64,000 bases of DNA from an uncultured Spirochaetaceae bacterium (GTDB lineage: Bacteria; Spirochaetota; Spirochaetia; Sphaerochaetales; Sphaerochaetaceae): the NCBI GenBank assembly GCA_944389275.1, contig CALXLT010000022.1, forward strand, positions 16,524-80,523, given 5' to 3'. How positions within the stretch are numbered: the stretch's first letter is position 1; each line of letters begins with the position of its first letter. The notes under the pieces are model-generated. The model was given only the letters and a program-made list of their open reading frames with translations. It did no database searches and was not told where the DNA came from. Positions 42,950 to 51,140 of this stretch are shown here, one piece after another. Both the position numbers and the translations under genes were made by a program.

Positions 42950-43410
42950 TCCAATGATCTGGGAAAAATCCTCTCAGAATCCAGGATAATCGTCACAGGC
43001 CCATCGTTTTCCTGCTCTATCACCATGTGCTCGCCGAAGGCTCCCGTCCCGCACTCGACTCCCTCGCTTCTTACCATCTCTATGGCTTTCACGTAAAGCG
43101 CTTTGGCCTCATCCGCCTTCATGGCATGGGAGAAAGATGGGCGGTTCCCGCTTCTGCAGTCCGCAAGGAGCGTGAACTGGCTGATCATCAGCACCGATCC
43201 TCCTATGTCCCTGACAGAGAGGTTCATCTTGCCGTTCCCGTCCTCGAATATCCTCAGGCGTAGGATCTTCTGCACCATCTTGCCAAGAACATCCTCGTCA
43301 TCCCCTTCCCCGCAGCCGAGGAAGACGACAAGCCCCTCGCCTATCGAGCCTGTCTCACTGTCATCCACCGTGCATCTCGCGCGCTTCACCCGCTGCACGA
43401 CCGCTATCAT
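42946..43410 (-). CDS. dtd: D-aminoacyl-tRNA deacylase
   Basis: 154 residues; removes D-amino acids (and glycine mischarged on tRNA-Ala) from tRNA. It has the family opening MIAVVQRVKRARCTVD, the catalytic SVLMISQFTLLADCRSGNRPSF near residue 73, and the cross-subunit Gly-Pro motif in ENDGPVTIILDS near 135. It overlaps rpe by ATGA. Confidence 0.95.
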   Translation of the reverse strand: MIAVVQRVKRARCTVDDSETGSIGEGLVVFLGCGEGDDEDVLGKMVQKILRLRIFEDGNGKMNLSVRDIGGSVLMISQFTLLADCRSGNRPSFSHAMKADEAKALYVKAIEMVRSEGVECGTGAFGEHMVIEQENDGPVTIILDSERIFPRSLD

Positions 43411-44075
43411 GAGAGGGCCTCTTCCGTCATGCGCTGTATGAAGAGGCTCTTGTCATCTTCCTTGAAGAATGATGAGCCGGATGCTATGACATCGGCGCCT
43501 TTCTGATAAGCCAGCCTGACGTTCTGCAGCGATAACCCCCCGTCCACCTCTATCAGATAGCTGTAGCCGGAGTTCTCCCGAAGGGCGTTGAGAATCTCCA
43601 CCTTCTTGAGGCATTCCGGGATGAAGCGCTGCCCGCCCCAGCCTGGATTGACCGTCATGACAAGGACATAGTCCGCGATGTCCAGAAGAGGCTCTATTGC
43701 GGACACTGGAGTGCCTGGGTTTATGGCGATTCCCGCCTCAGCTCCTCCTTCCCTTGCCATCATCATGGCCCGCCACGCGTGCGGCGTGCTCTCTGCGTGC
43801 ACAGTTATTATGCCGGCTCCGGCGTCGAGGAAGGACTGGATGCATCTTTCTGGACGGTCGATCATCAGGTGCACATCGAACACCAGGTCCGTATGCGGCC
43901 TTATATCCTTTATGAACTTGGCCCCGAATGTTATCTCAGGCACGAATGAGCCATCCATTACATCGAGGTGGACATAGTCAGCCCCTGATGACGCTATATC
44001 ATCAAGCGCCTTCAGCGGAGCTGAGAAATCAGAGCCGAGAAGCGATGGGGAGAAGATCAGGTTCCTTTCGCGCAT
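43407..44075 (-). CDS. rpe: Ribulose-phosphate 3-epimerase
   Basis: 222 residues; interconverts ribulose-5-phosphate and xylulose-5-phosphate in the pentose phosphate pathway. TIM-barrel motifs are FSPSLLGSDF at residue 8, VHLDVMDGSFVPEITFGAKFI near 36, FDVHLMIDRPE near 67, LVMTVNPGWGGQRFI near 136 and LIEVDGGLS near 173. The conserved His, Asp and Met residues are present. The ATG has no Shine-Dalgarno, but TGC-TATAAT ends 6 nt upstream, suggesting a leaderless rpe-dtd transcript. Confidence 0.96.
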   Translation of the reverse strand: MRERNLIFSPSLLGSDFSAPLKALDDIASSGADYVHLDVMDGSFVPEITFGAKFIKDIRPHTDLVFDVHLMIDRPERCIQSFLDAGAGIITVHAESTPHAWRAMMMAREGGAEAGIAINPGTPVSAIEPLLDIADYVLVMTVNPGWGGQRFIPECLKKVEILNALRENSGYSYLIEVDGGLSLQNVRLAYQKGADVIASGSSFFKEDDKSLFIQRMTEEALS

Positions 44076-44081
44076 GGCCCG

Positions 44082-44090
44082 ATTATAGCA
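44082..44090 (-). promoter_or_regulatory. Extended -10 promoter of rpe-dtd, predicted leaderless
   Basis: TGC-TATAAT on the minus strand (TATAAT at 44082-44087). The -35 region is poor, as tolerated with an extended -10. Six bases separate it from the rpe ATG. Confidence 0.65.
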
Positions 44091-44121
44091 CAGCGGATGC
44101 CTTTTCCCTAGTGGATATTGT

Positions 44122-44150
44122 TTGCCAAATCAATAAACCTATGCTATATT
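44122..44150 (+). promoter_or_regulatory. Promoter of greA
   Basis: The -35 is TTGCCA (44122-44127), the spacer is 17 bp, and the extended -10 is TGC-TATATT (TATATT at 44145-44150). Start predicted near 44157, leaving a leader of about 78 nt. Confidence 0.78.
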
Positions 44151-44162
44151 CAGAATAGCGGT

Positions 44163-44197
44163 CCGAGCAGTGAGATTCTGCCCGGTTTTATTTTTTA
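44163..44197 (+). terminator. Attenuator-like terminator in the greA leader
   Basis: The stem pairs CCG-A-GCAG (44163-44170) with CTGC-C-CGG (44178-44185), one internal mismatch and a 7-nt loop, and is followed by TTTTATTTTTT. It lies between the promoter and the greA start, so it would release a short RNA of about 40 nt. A second small hairpin, TGTCC-TACG-GGACA (44198-44211), follows. Confidence 0.6.
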
Positions 44198-44234
44198 TGT
44201 CCTACGGGACAATTCTTAAGGAGTGTATCTGATT

Positions 44235-46964
44235 ATGGATTTCAAAAGTCTGCTTGCTGAGGAGAGAAGCCTTGGGAAGAACCCTGCCGCATCATACTCC
44301 GTAGCTAAGTTCGAGGCCATAGATAAGGAGCTTGCATCCATCAAGGATGAGGAGAGCAAGATCGAGCTGAGGGAAGAGGCAAGGAAGGCCCAGGAGGAGA
44401 ACAAGGATTCCATCATCCTCGTGTATATCGCGGAAAGGATACTCATATCCCTCCGTCCCCATGAGTACAATCTCCGCCTCAACAACATGCTGCTTACCTT
44501 CTATGAGGCAGGCAACTGGGATGTCGTCAAGTATCTTGGCGATCTCATACTCTCCCACAGCGAGTCAAGCAAGGCGCTGCGCGTTCTGGCGGATGTTGCA
44601 GAGCATCAGGGGGACGAGGATAAGAAGTGGGAGTATTACGAGAGATTCGTCAAGGCTGACTCCTCCGATAAGGACATCATCATAACCCTTGCCGACCACT
44701 ACGAGGAGATCGGGGACCGCAAGGCTGCCATGAACTACTATCAGAGGGCCCTTCTCAGGCTCCAGAAAAGCGATGACGCTGATAGGATAAAGGACGTGTT
44801 CGGCCGCCTGCTTGAGAATGGCCGCTCCGCCTATCCTTTCTATTCATCATTCACGGAGAGCATGGCTGAGCGTGACAGCGCTACCGGCCTTGAGCTTTAC
44901 CGTATGCTGCTCTCCTATCTGTCGAACGCGCTCTCCGCGTTCGATCCCAAGTCCTCTGAATACAGGAGCTCTCTTGATTCTATTATCGAGATATCGCGCC
45001 GCATACTCGCTGTCGACAGCTCCGACGATGAGACAAGGAAGAAGGCAGAGGAAGCCCTCCGCCTCAAGTATGCCTCATCATCACGCCTTGATGAGTGCAT
45101 GAAGAAGCACAGGATAGCCAAGGCCCAGGATGCCGCGAAGGCCATAGATGCCTTCGAGAAGGATATCGCGTACTCATCCGGGACATATGTGCTGCAGAAG
45201 GCTACAAGGCGCATCGGATTGATCGTTGACGTCAAGGGCGGCATGGTGACTGTGCGCTACAGCTCCTCCGATACGCAGAACACGACGCTTGAGAGCGCGT
45301 ACAATACGCTCACTCCGCTTACAAAGCAGAACATCAAGGTCATCAAGAAGGGAGTGCCTGCGCAGAAGATCAAGGCGAAGATCCTCGGAGAGGGAGGGAT
45401 CGAATGGCTTGTCCGCACCCTGCTCTACTCCGCCAATGACCATAAGGCCACGCTGAAGGACATGAAGGCCGAGGTTGTCCCGTCCATCCTCGAGGAGAGC
45501 GACTGGAAGGGCCTTTCGGACAAGATCAAGGCAGAGCTCAGGGAGAACAGCTACGTGCGCATCATCCCGGGGTCGACCGATGTCTACCAGCTGACAGCTT
45601 ATCCTTCCACGCAGGAGGAGAAGGTCTCCTATATCTTCCGCAACGAGCCTTCGTTCTATAAGAAGGTCGCTGTCATTCTCGACTCCGTGTCCACGGGAGG
45701 CATAGAGAAGTCCTCAGACGCGTTCATGGAGATGGTCTCCTACTTCCAGGACGTCCTCGCGAATGACAAGAAGCCTGTTTCCGAGCGTGTCGCGTCCGTC
45801 CTTCTTCTTGACTACATATCGGAGAAGGAGGTACCTGTGTCGTTCGAGATCTCGTTCGAGATGCTTTACTCCTCGCTCTTCGAGAATGAGAGGAAGGATG
45901 TGTTCTCCTCGATAGACAGCCCGGCACTCAAGAAGGAGTTCGTGGATCAGGTGATATCCTATGACAAGAAGAAGGCTGCCGATACGCTTGTACAGCTCTT
46001 CCCGAGCTATATCAACTCATACATCCCGAATAAGCTCAGGAGGCTCAACAAGGGCGCTGATTACTATGCCCTGATAAAGCGCTCTGTGGAGTCATTCAGG
46101 GATAATATCCCCATATTCATCTTCTTCGCGACCGAGGCGAATCTCTCACGTGAGGACCTCCAGAAGGCCGATGTCGATGAGAACAAGGTGCTTCGCGCAG
46201 AGCTGATGGAGCTCTCGCATATAACGAAGTCCCCGGATAACCCAGAGAACAGGAAGCATATCAAGGCGCTGAGGAAAGACCTTGTCGAAGGCGGGAAGCT
46301 CGATTCGTTCATCTCCAGGGCACCGCGCTCTGATATCGATGACTTCATGTCCCTCATCATCTTCAATGAGGGTCTCGAGAACGATGAGAAGGCTGGGTAC
46401 AGGAACCGCATAAAGGAGCGCTTTGCTGATATCTCCTTCAGCGATGAGAAGAGGCCTGAGCCGAAGCCTCATGAGATCAAGGTCGCTTCCGGTTTCCTCT
46501 GCACACAGGAGAGCTATGACAGGAAGAAGGAGGAGCTCAAGGATATCAACACGGTGCAGATGCCTGAAATCCTCAAGGAGATCAACTTCGCGCGCGAGCT
46601 TGGCGACCTGAGGGAGAACAGCGAGTACCAGTATGCCAAGGAGCATAAGAGGGAGCTCGAGAGAAGGATCGGAGAGCTCAACAACGACCTCACGACCGTC
46701 CGCATCATGACGATGGACGATGTGCTGCCCGGCATGATCGGCTTCGGCACGAAGGTCACGCTCCATGACAACGCGGAAGGCAAGGATATCGTCTACACCT
46801 TCATGGGCAGGTGGGAATCTGACCCGGAGAACGGCATCATCGACTTCAACGCTCCACTCGGGCAGAAGCTCGTGAACCACAAGGAGGGAGAGGACGTAAA
46901 GTTCGAGATAAACGGCAGGGCCTATGACCTTACGGTCATGAAGATCGAGCCAGTCCAGTTCTGA
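44235..46964 (+). CDS. greA: Transcription elongation factor GreA, long spirochaete form
   Basis: 909 residues, against about 158 for ordinary GreA. The last 160 residues are a complete GreA: coiled coil (MPEILKEINFARELGDLRENSEYQYAKEHKRE, with the tip acidic residues in LGDLREN) and the C-terminal domain with IGFGTKVTLHDN and EFEINGR-type end. This domain enters the polymerase secondary channel and stimulates RNA cleavage. The preceding 750 residues are helical, with TPR-like repeats in the first 200 (KYLGDLILSHSESSKALRVLADVAEHQGDE) and a KOW/Tudor-like patch (GLIVDVKGGMVTVRYSSSDT) near 340. Long GreA forms are known in Treponema and Borrelia. AAGGAG lies 11 nt before ATG 44235. Confidence 0.94.
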   Translation: MDFKSLLAEERSLGKNPAASYSVAKFEAIDKELASIKDEESKIELREEARKAQEENKDSIILVYIAERILISLRPHEYNLRLNNMLLTFYEAGNWDVVKYLGDLILSHSESSKALRVLADVAEHQGDEDKKWEYYERFVKADSSDKDIIITLADHYEEIGDRKAAMNYYQRALLRLQKSDDADRIKDVFGRLLENGRSAYPFYSSFTESMAERDSATGLELYRMLLSYLSNALSAFDPKSSEYRSSLDSIIEISRRILAVDSSDDETRKKAEEALRLKYASSSRLDECMKKHRIAKAQDAAKAIDAFEKDIAYSSGTYVLQKATRRIGLIVDVKGGMVTVRYSSSDTQNTTLESAYNTLTPLTKQNIKVIKKGVPAQKIKAKILGEGGIEWLVRTLLYSANDHKATLKDMKAEVVPSILEESDWKGLSDKIKAELRENSYVRIIPGSTDVYQLTAYPSTQEEKVSYIFRNEPSFYKKVAVILDSVSTGGIEKSSDAFMEMVSYFQDVLANDKKPVSERVASVLLLDYISEKEVPVSFEISFEMLYSSLFENERKDVFSSIDSPALKKEFVDQVISYDKKKAADTLVQLFPSYINSYIPNKLRRLNKGADYYALIKRSVESFRDNIPIFIFFATEANLSREDLQKADVDENKVLRAELMELSHITKSPDNPENRKHIKALRKDLVEGGKLDSFISRAPRSDIDDFMSLIIFNEGLENDEKAGYRNRIKERFADISFSDEKRPEPKPHEIKVASGFLCTQESYDRKKEELKDINTVQMPEILKEINFARELGDLRENSEYQYAKEHKRELERRIGELNNDLTTVRIMTMDDVLPGMIGFGTKVTLHDNAEGKDIVYTFMGRWESDPENGIIDFNAPLGQKLVNHKEGEDVKFEINGRAYDLTVMKIEPVQF

Positions 46965-46973
46965 TTATCAATG

Positions 46974-47002
46974 CAGCAGGCGAAAGCCTGCTGATCTTTT
47001 TG
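46974..47002 (+). terminator. Intrinsic terminator of greA
   Basis: A perfect 8-bp stem, CAGCAGGC (46974-46981) and GCCTGCTG (46986-46993), with a GAAA tetraloop and followed by ATCTTTTTG. Confidence 0.93.
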
Positions 47003-47095
47003 ATATGGATATAGCAGTCTGACATATATAGCGGCCAATGTCATAAGACAATATCCGTATTTCTGCATGGTAAATGTGACGATGGCTAGGAAAAG

Positions 47096-48403
47096 TCAGA
47101 GCCTATCAGCAAGGTAATCGCCTAAAAGGAAATCCACGATCCCTACATGTATTATGCCGTTCTCATCGTAATGAGGGATAAGTTCAGATCTTGTCACGAC
47201 TAGCTTCTTGAATGAATTCCCAACGATGCTGAAAGGATAAAGCTCCCTTTGTGCCTTTTCCTTGGAGTCCAGGGTAAATGCTGACTGTATGTAGTACTGA
47301 TACATCCCCTTGTTCACGACAAAATCTATCTCATATTGCTCTCTTCTTCTCTTTCCGTCCTTATCTTTCTGATACTTCTCAACCATACCGACATCGACAA
47401 GGAATCCTTGCTGTATGAGATAGTTGTATATGACATTCTCCATGAGGTGTGTCTCTTCAATCTGCCTGAATCCAAGACGTGCATTCCTAAGCCCTGTATC
47501 GATGGCATAGTACTTGCTTTGCGATTCGAAGTAAGCTTTGCCTCGTATGTCATACCGTCTTGCACGTGAAAACAGAAATGCCTCCTGCATGTACTCCGTA
47601 TAGGCTTTGACCGTATTCTCTGAGACTATGTTTTCCGCTTTGGCGTGCTTGCGGCTATTGATTGCATTAGCAAGGTTGCTTAGGTTTGTCAGAGAGCCTG
47701 TTGCGGAGCATAGGACGTCTGTCAGTTCATCCAGTACATCCTCCCTCTCAATCTTATTCCTTTCGATTATGTCTTTTAGGTATGTGCTTCTGAATAGGCC
47801 AGAGAGGTATTGGGCTTTATCTTCGAATGAATCATATAGCAAGACCTGAGGAAGACCGCCATAAAGCATGTAGTCTGTAAAGGCTGCATCCTTATCCTTG
47901 TCGGAAGCTGAAAGAAATTCCTTGAAAGAGAGGGGGAATATCTTTATTTCGTCTCCTCTGCCTCTGAATTCAGTCATGACATCCTTCGCGAGGAGTTTCG
48001 AGTTGCTTCCTGTGACATAGATATCCACATTGCCAAGCCTGAGAATACCGTTGAGTACGCTATAGAGAAGCGGAGGATTATCCTTGTCCTTGAGTTCCTT
48101 CTCTGATATCGCGTATTGCACTTCATCGATAAGCACATAGTACTCTTCTGTTTTGCTGGCTATCCTGCTTTTTATGAATCCATAGAGTTTTTCTGGATCC
48201 GTAAGTTCCCTGTTCTCTAAATCATCGAGCGCAATAGCGATGATGTTCTTGCTCTTTACCCCTTCTGAGAGAAGATAGTCCCTGAATATAGTGAATACAA
48301 GGAAGGATTTTCCACATCTTCTTATGCCAGTGATCACTTTGATCTGTCCGTTCCATCTATGGCTGAGGAATTTATCAAGATATTCTTTGCGCTCTATGTA
48401 CAT
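47096..48403 (-). CDS. AAA-family ATPase with DUF4143 C-terminal domain
   Basis: 435 residues. An N-terminal AAA_14 domain has Walker A ITGIRRCGKSFLVFTIF near residue 25 and Walker B EYYVLIDEVQYA near 89. The C-terminal DUF4143 region begins about residue 210 and ends with a nuclease-like strand pattern (YEIDFVVNKG near 350 with later YPFSIVGNSFKKLVVT). Such proteins occur in many strain-variable copies in gut bacteria; their function is unknown, though a link to mobile DNA or defence is suspected. GGAGG precedes the ATG. Codon use is more AT-rich than in flanking genes, so recent acquisition is likely. Confidence 0.9.
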   Translation of the reverse strand: MYIERKEYLDKFLSHRWNGQIKVITGIRRCGKSFLVFTIFRDYLLSEGVKSKNIIAIALDDLENRELTDPEKLYGFIKSRIASKTEEYYVLIDEVQYAISEKELKDKDNPPLLYSVLNGILRLGNVDIYVTGSNSKLLAKDVMTEFRGRGDEIKIFPLSFKEFLSASDKDKDAAFTDYMLYGGLPQVLLYDSFEDKAQYLSGLFRSTYLKDIIERNKIEREDVLDELTDVLCSATGSLTNLSNLANAINSRKHAKAENIVSENTVKAYTEYMQEAFLFSRARRYDIRGKAYFESQSKYYAIDTGLRNARLGFRQIEETHLMENVIYNYLIQQGFLVDVGMVEKYQKDKDGKRRREQYEIDFVVNKGMYQYYIQSAFTLDSKEKAQRELYPFSIVGNSFKKLVVTRSELIPHYDENGIIHVGIVDFLLGDYLADRL

Positions 48404-48442
48404 ATTGCCTCCGTTTCTATTCTATCATATTTTGAGTAAAAG

Positions 48443-48456
48443 TGTGCATATGCACA
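48443..48456. promoter_or_regulatory. Perfect 14-bp palindrome upstream of the AAA/DUF4143 gene
   Basis: TGTGCATATGCACA is fully self-complementary. It lies between the proX stop and the start of the AAA gene, just beyond the -35 zone of a possible TATGAT promoter for the latter. It could be an operator or serve as the end hairpin of the tgt-proX transcript (CTTTTACTC follows on the minus strand). Confidence 0.4.
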
Positions 48457-48470
48457 TAAAAACGCAAAGA

Positions 48471-48956
48471 TTAGATTATGACGATCTTGTTGCCATGTTC
48501 TTGTATCAATGACAGAAGGTCTGTAAAGGCAAGGAACACAGTGCTTGTATTTACCATCGGATGTATGCCTATCTCTCCATCCTGGAAATATGATGAGAAG
48601 ATAGCGGTGACCTTCCTTTCGCTATCAGCAAGGAGACCGAAAGGCGTCACCGATCCTTTTTCAAGCTGCAGCAGATTTCCCAGGTCATCCTCGCTTGCGA
48701 AGGAGAGGGGCCTGGAGCCTATTCTCTTCCTCAGCTCCTTAAGATCAGCCTTCTCATCAGGCGCGATCGAGAGAAGGTAGTATTCCCGCTTCTTGTCATC
48801 GCGGAGAAAGAGATTCTTCGGCACGCGGGACATATCGAAGCCTGGGATCGATAGGGATTCCGCCTCACCTATAGTGAAGACAGCCTCGTGCGTGAATTCC
48901 CTGTATTTGATTTCCTTTTCTTCAAGTATCCTGAGGATGTCAGGCCTTAGAAGCAT
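48471..48956 (-). CDS. YbaK/ProX-type aminoacyl-tRNA deacylase
   Basis: 161 residues of the YbaK/PrdX editing family, which hydrolyses mischarged tRNA-Pro (usually Ala-tRNA-Pro or Cys-tRNA-Pro). Signature segments are YREFTHEAVFTIGEAES near residue 18, KNLFLRDDKKREYYLLSI with the conserved Lys near 47, LQLEKGSVTPFGLLAD near 97 (the GSVTPFG motif), and IGIHPMVNTSTVFL near 130. It most resembles the ProXp/PrdX branch. It is the last gene of the long translation operon and overlaps tgt by 17 bp. Confidence 0.88.
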   Translation of the reverse strand: MLLRPDILRILEEKEIKYREFTHEAVFTIGEAESLSIPGFDMSRVPKNLFLRDDKKREYYLLSIAPDEKADLKELRKRIGSRPLSFASEDDLGNLLQLEKGSVTPFGLLADSERKVTAIFSSYFQDGEIGIHPMVNTSTVFLAFTDLLSLIQEHGNKIVII

Positions 48957-50067
48957 AGAACCTCCTCAGGTAGTCCCTCTTGAACTCGGCGAACCTGTCC
49001 TCGGCGATCGCCTTGCGGATGCGGATCATGAGATCGTACAGGTACTGCAGGTTGTGCTCGGTCGCGAGCATGCCGCCAAGCATCTCATTGCACTTTATCA
49101 GATGGTGCATATACGCCCTTGAATACTCACGGCAGAGCGTGCATCCGCATCCTTCCTGCACCGGTCCATGGTCGAATCTGTACTGGGCCTTCTTGAGCGC
49201 TATCACTCCATCATCTGTGAAGAGGCCGCCGTTGCGCGCCATGCGGGTTGCAAGGACGCAGTCGAAGAGATCGATGCCGTTCTCGACAGCTGCGAGGATG
49301 TAGTCCGGGGATCCAATGCCCATGACATATCTGGGTTTCTCCTCGGTCACGTACTCTGCGGTATGGGCGAGCATGTCCTCGAAGACATTCTTCTCCTCTC
49401 CTACCGACAGCCCTCCTATAGCGACGCCAGGGAAGTCCATGTCGCTGATCGTGAGCGCCGATTCCTTCCTCAGATCCTTGTAGAAGTTGCCCTGGACTAT
49501 GCCGAAGAGATTGCCCCTAAACTTCTCACCCAGCCTGTTCCTCTCCTCTATGGAGCGCTCAGCCCACAGCTTCGTCACGCGCCATGCTTCCTCCGCGTTC
49601 CTGTGCTCGATCCCGGGCGGCGTGCAGACATCAAGCACCATCGCGATATCCGAGCCTATGATCGATTGGATATCCACGACCTTCTCGGGAGTGAATATAT
49701 GCTTCGAGCCATCTATATGGCTCTGGAACGTAACGCCGCTCTCCCTGACCTTCCTCAGCCCTGATAGTGAGAATACCTGGAAGCCTCCAGAATCGGTGAG
49801 GATGTTCCCGTCCCAAGCTGAGAAGCCATGGAGGCCTCCGAAGTCCTCAAGGACCTCTGTCCCTGGCCTCAGGTACAGGTGGTATGTGTTGGCAAGGATG
49901 AGGCGGTATCCTATCTTCCTGATCGTGTCATGATAGATGCCCTTTACGGTGCCGTTCGTTCCCACAGGCATGAATGCCGGCGTCTCCACCTCCCCGTGAG
50001 GCAGGGAGAGGATGCCGAGACGGGCTTTCGTGTCCTTGTCCTTCTTCTTTATCCTGATTATGCTCAT
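48940..50067 (-). CDS. tgt: Queuine tRNA-ribosyltransferase (tRNA-guanine transglycosylase)
   Basis: 375 residues; exchanges G34 for preQ1 in tRNAs with GUN anticodons. Substrate-binding ILTDSGGFQVFSLSG near residue 90, the nucleophile region LFDCVLATRMARNGGLFT near 262, and the zinc site CGCTLCREY..HH near 303-320 are all present. It overlaps lptG by ATGA, so a modification enzyme is translationally tied to an envelope gene. AGGAAGGAAG lies before the ATG. Confidence 0.96.
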   Translation of the reverse strand: MSIIRIKKKDKDTKARLGILSLPHGEVETPAFMPVGTNGTVKGIYHDTIRKIGYRLILANTYHLYLRPGTEVLEDFGGLHGFSAWDGNILTDSGGFQVFSLSGLRKVRESGVTFQSHIDGSKHIFTPEKVVDIQSIIGSDIAMVLDVCTPPGIEHRNAEEAWRVTKLWAERSIEERNRLGEKFRGNLFGIVQGNFYKDLRKESALTISDMDFPGVAIGGLSVGEEKNVFEDMLAHTAEYVTEEKPRYVMGIGSPDYILAAVENGIDLFDCVLATRMARNGGLFTDDGVIALKKAQYRFDHGPVQEGCGCTLCREYSRAYMHHLIKCNEMLGGMLATEHNLQYLYDLMIRIRKAIAEDRFAEFKRDYLRRFYASKA

Positions 50068-51140
50068 ATCTTCCTTCCTAAGAATGCCAGCACCATCGAC
50101 AGGAGTATCGTGAATGCTATCGGCATTATGACCGTCATGATCGGCTCTACAGCCCCCTGATGGCCCATGATCGAGAATACCATATCGGCAACATAGTATA
50201 TGACGGCGATCGAGAGCGACTGTATGACGGAGAACAGCAGCACGTTCTTTCGGAAGCTGAAGTTCATGCTTGCGGAGATGAACATCAGCACGAATATCGC
50301 GAGCGGGCTGGATATCCTCCTGTAATAGTCAGTTGCCTTCTCATGCCATGTGATCCTGTCATTGCTGTAGAGCGACGCCAGGTAATCCCTCGCTGTCTCC
50401 CCGTCCATCGTCTCTATCGATGTGTTCTGGCTGCGGAAGAGGCGCGGCTCTATATCAAAGAGAGGATCGGAGAAGCTTTCCTCGTATCCTGACCTGACGA
50501 TGTTTCCGTCCACGGTATATACCCGGGCGTTCTCGAATACCCAGCCGCTCTCATCAGTGTGCCTTGCCCTCTCCGCCTCCACGCGCCTGACGATGGAGTC
50601 TCCCGAGAACTGTATAAGCACAGGGTCGTATATGGATTCCGTTGCCTCGGAGAACCTCCGGGTGTATATCAGGAATCCATCGCTATCGGAAAGCACGATG
50701 TTGCGCGTGTCACGCGTTGAGGATGATCCGAAGAGCTCCGTCTCAAGCTCATCGCGCGCTGCGTTTATGTTGATGACGGCCCTTTCCTGATAAACCGAGC
50801 CAAGGGCTGTCAGTATGATCGCGAGGACTATTATAGGCGTCTTGAGGCGCCATGGGCTCACTCCCGAGTTGAGTATCGGGATAAGCTCGTTGTTCGCGGC
50901 GAGCGTTGACAGGAAGTACGTCACGGAGAACAGGAACGCGATGGACGCGACCATCAGCAGGTACTGCGGAAGCGAGAGCAGGATGTACTCCGCGATCCTT
51001 GCCACCGGTATGCTGCCATTCATGATCTGATCCATCTTTGAGAAGAGCTCGACGGCTGCGAGGATGAGCGCGAACAGGAGTATTGTGACGATCGCTACCT
51101 TGAGGATCGATGAGATCGTATAGCGGGTGAGTATCCTCAT
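50064..51140 (-). CDS. lptG: LptG-like permease (YjgP/YjgQ family)
   Basis: 358 residues with about six transmembrane helices, three at each end (for example TISSILKVAIVTILLFALILAAV and ISSPLAIFVLMFISASMNFSF), and a large periplasmic jellyroll-like domain between. LptF and LptG form the membrane part of the ABC exporter that extracts lipopolysaccharide or related glycolipid from the inner membrane. It is immediately downstream of the LptF-like gene (ATGA overlap). Whether this organism makes true LPS cannot be told from the window; a spirochaete may use the system for another lipid. Confidence 0.85.
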   Translation of the reverse strand: MRILTRYTISSILKVAIVTILLFALILAAVELFSKMDQIMNGSIPVARIAEYILLSLPQYLLMVASIAFLFSVTYFLSTLAANNELIPILNSGVSPWRLKTPIIVLAIILTALGSVYQERAVININAARDELETELFGSSSTRDTRNIVLSDSDGFLIYTRRFSEATESIYDPVLIQFSGDSIVRRVEAERARHTDESGWVFENARVYTVDGNIVRSGYEESFSDPLFDIEPRLFRSQNTSIETMDGETARDYLASLYSNDRITWHEKATDYYRRISSPLAIFVLMFISASMNFSFRKNVLLFSVIQSLSIAVIYYVADMVFSIMGHQGAVEPIMTVIMPIAFTILLSMVLAFLGRKI

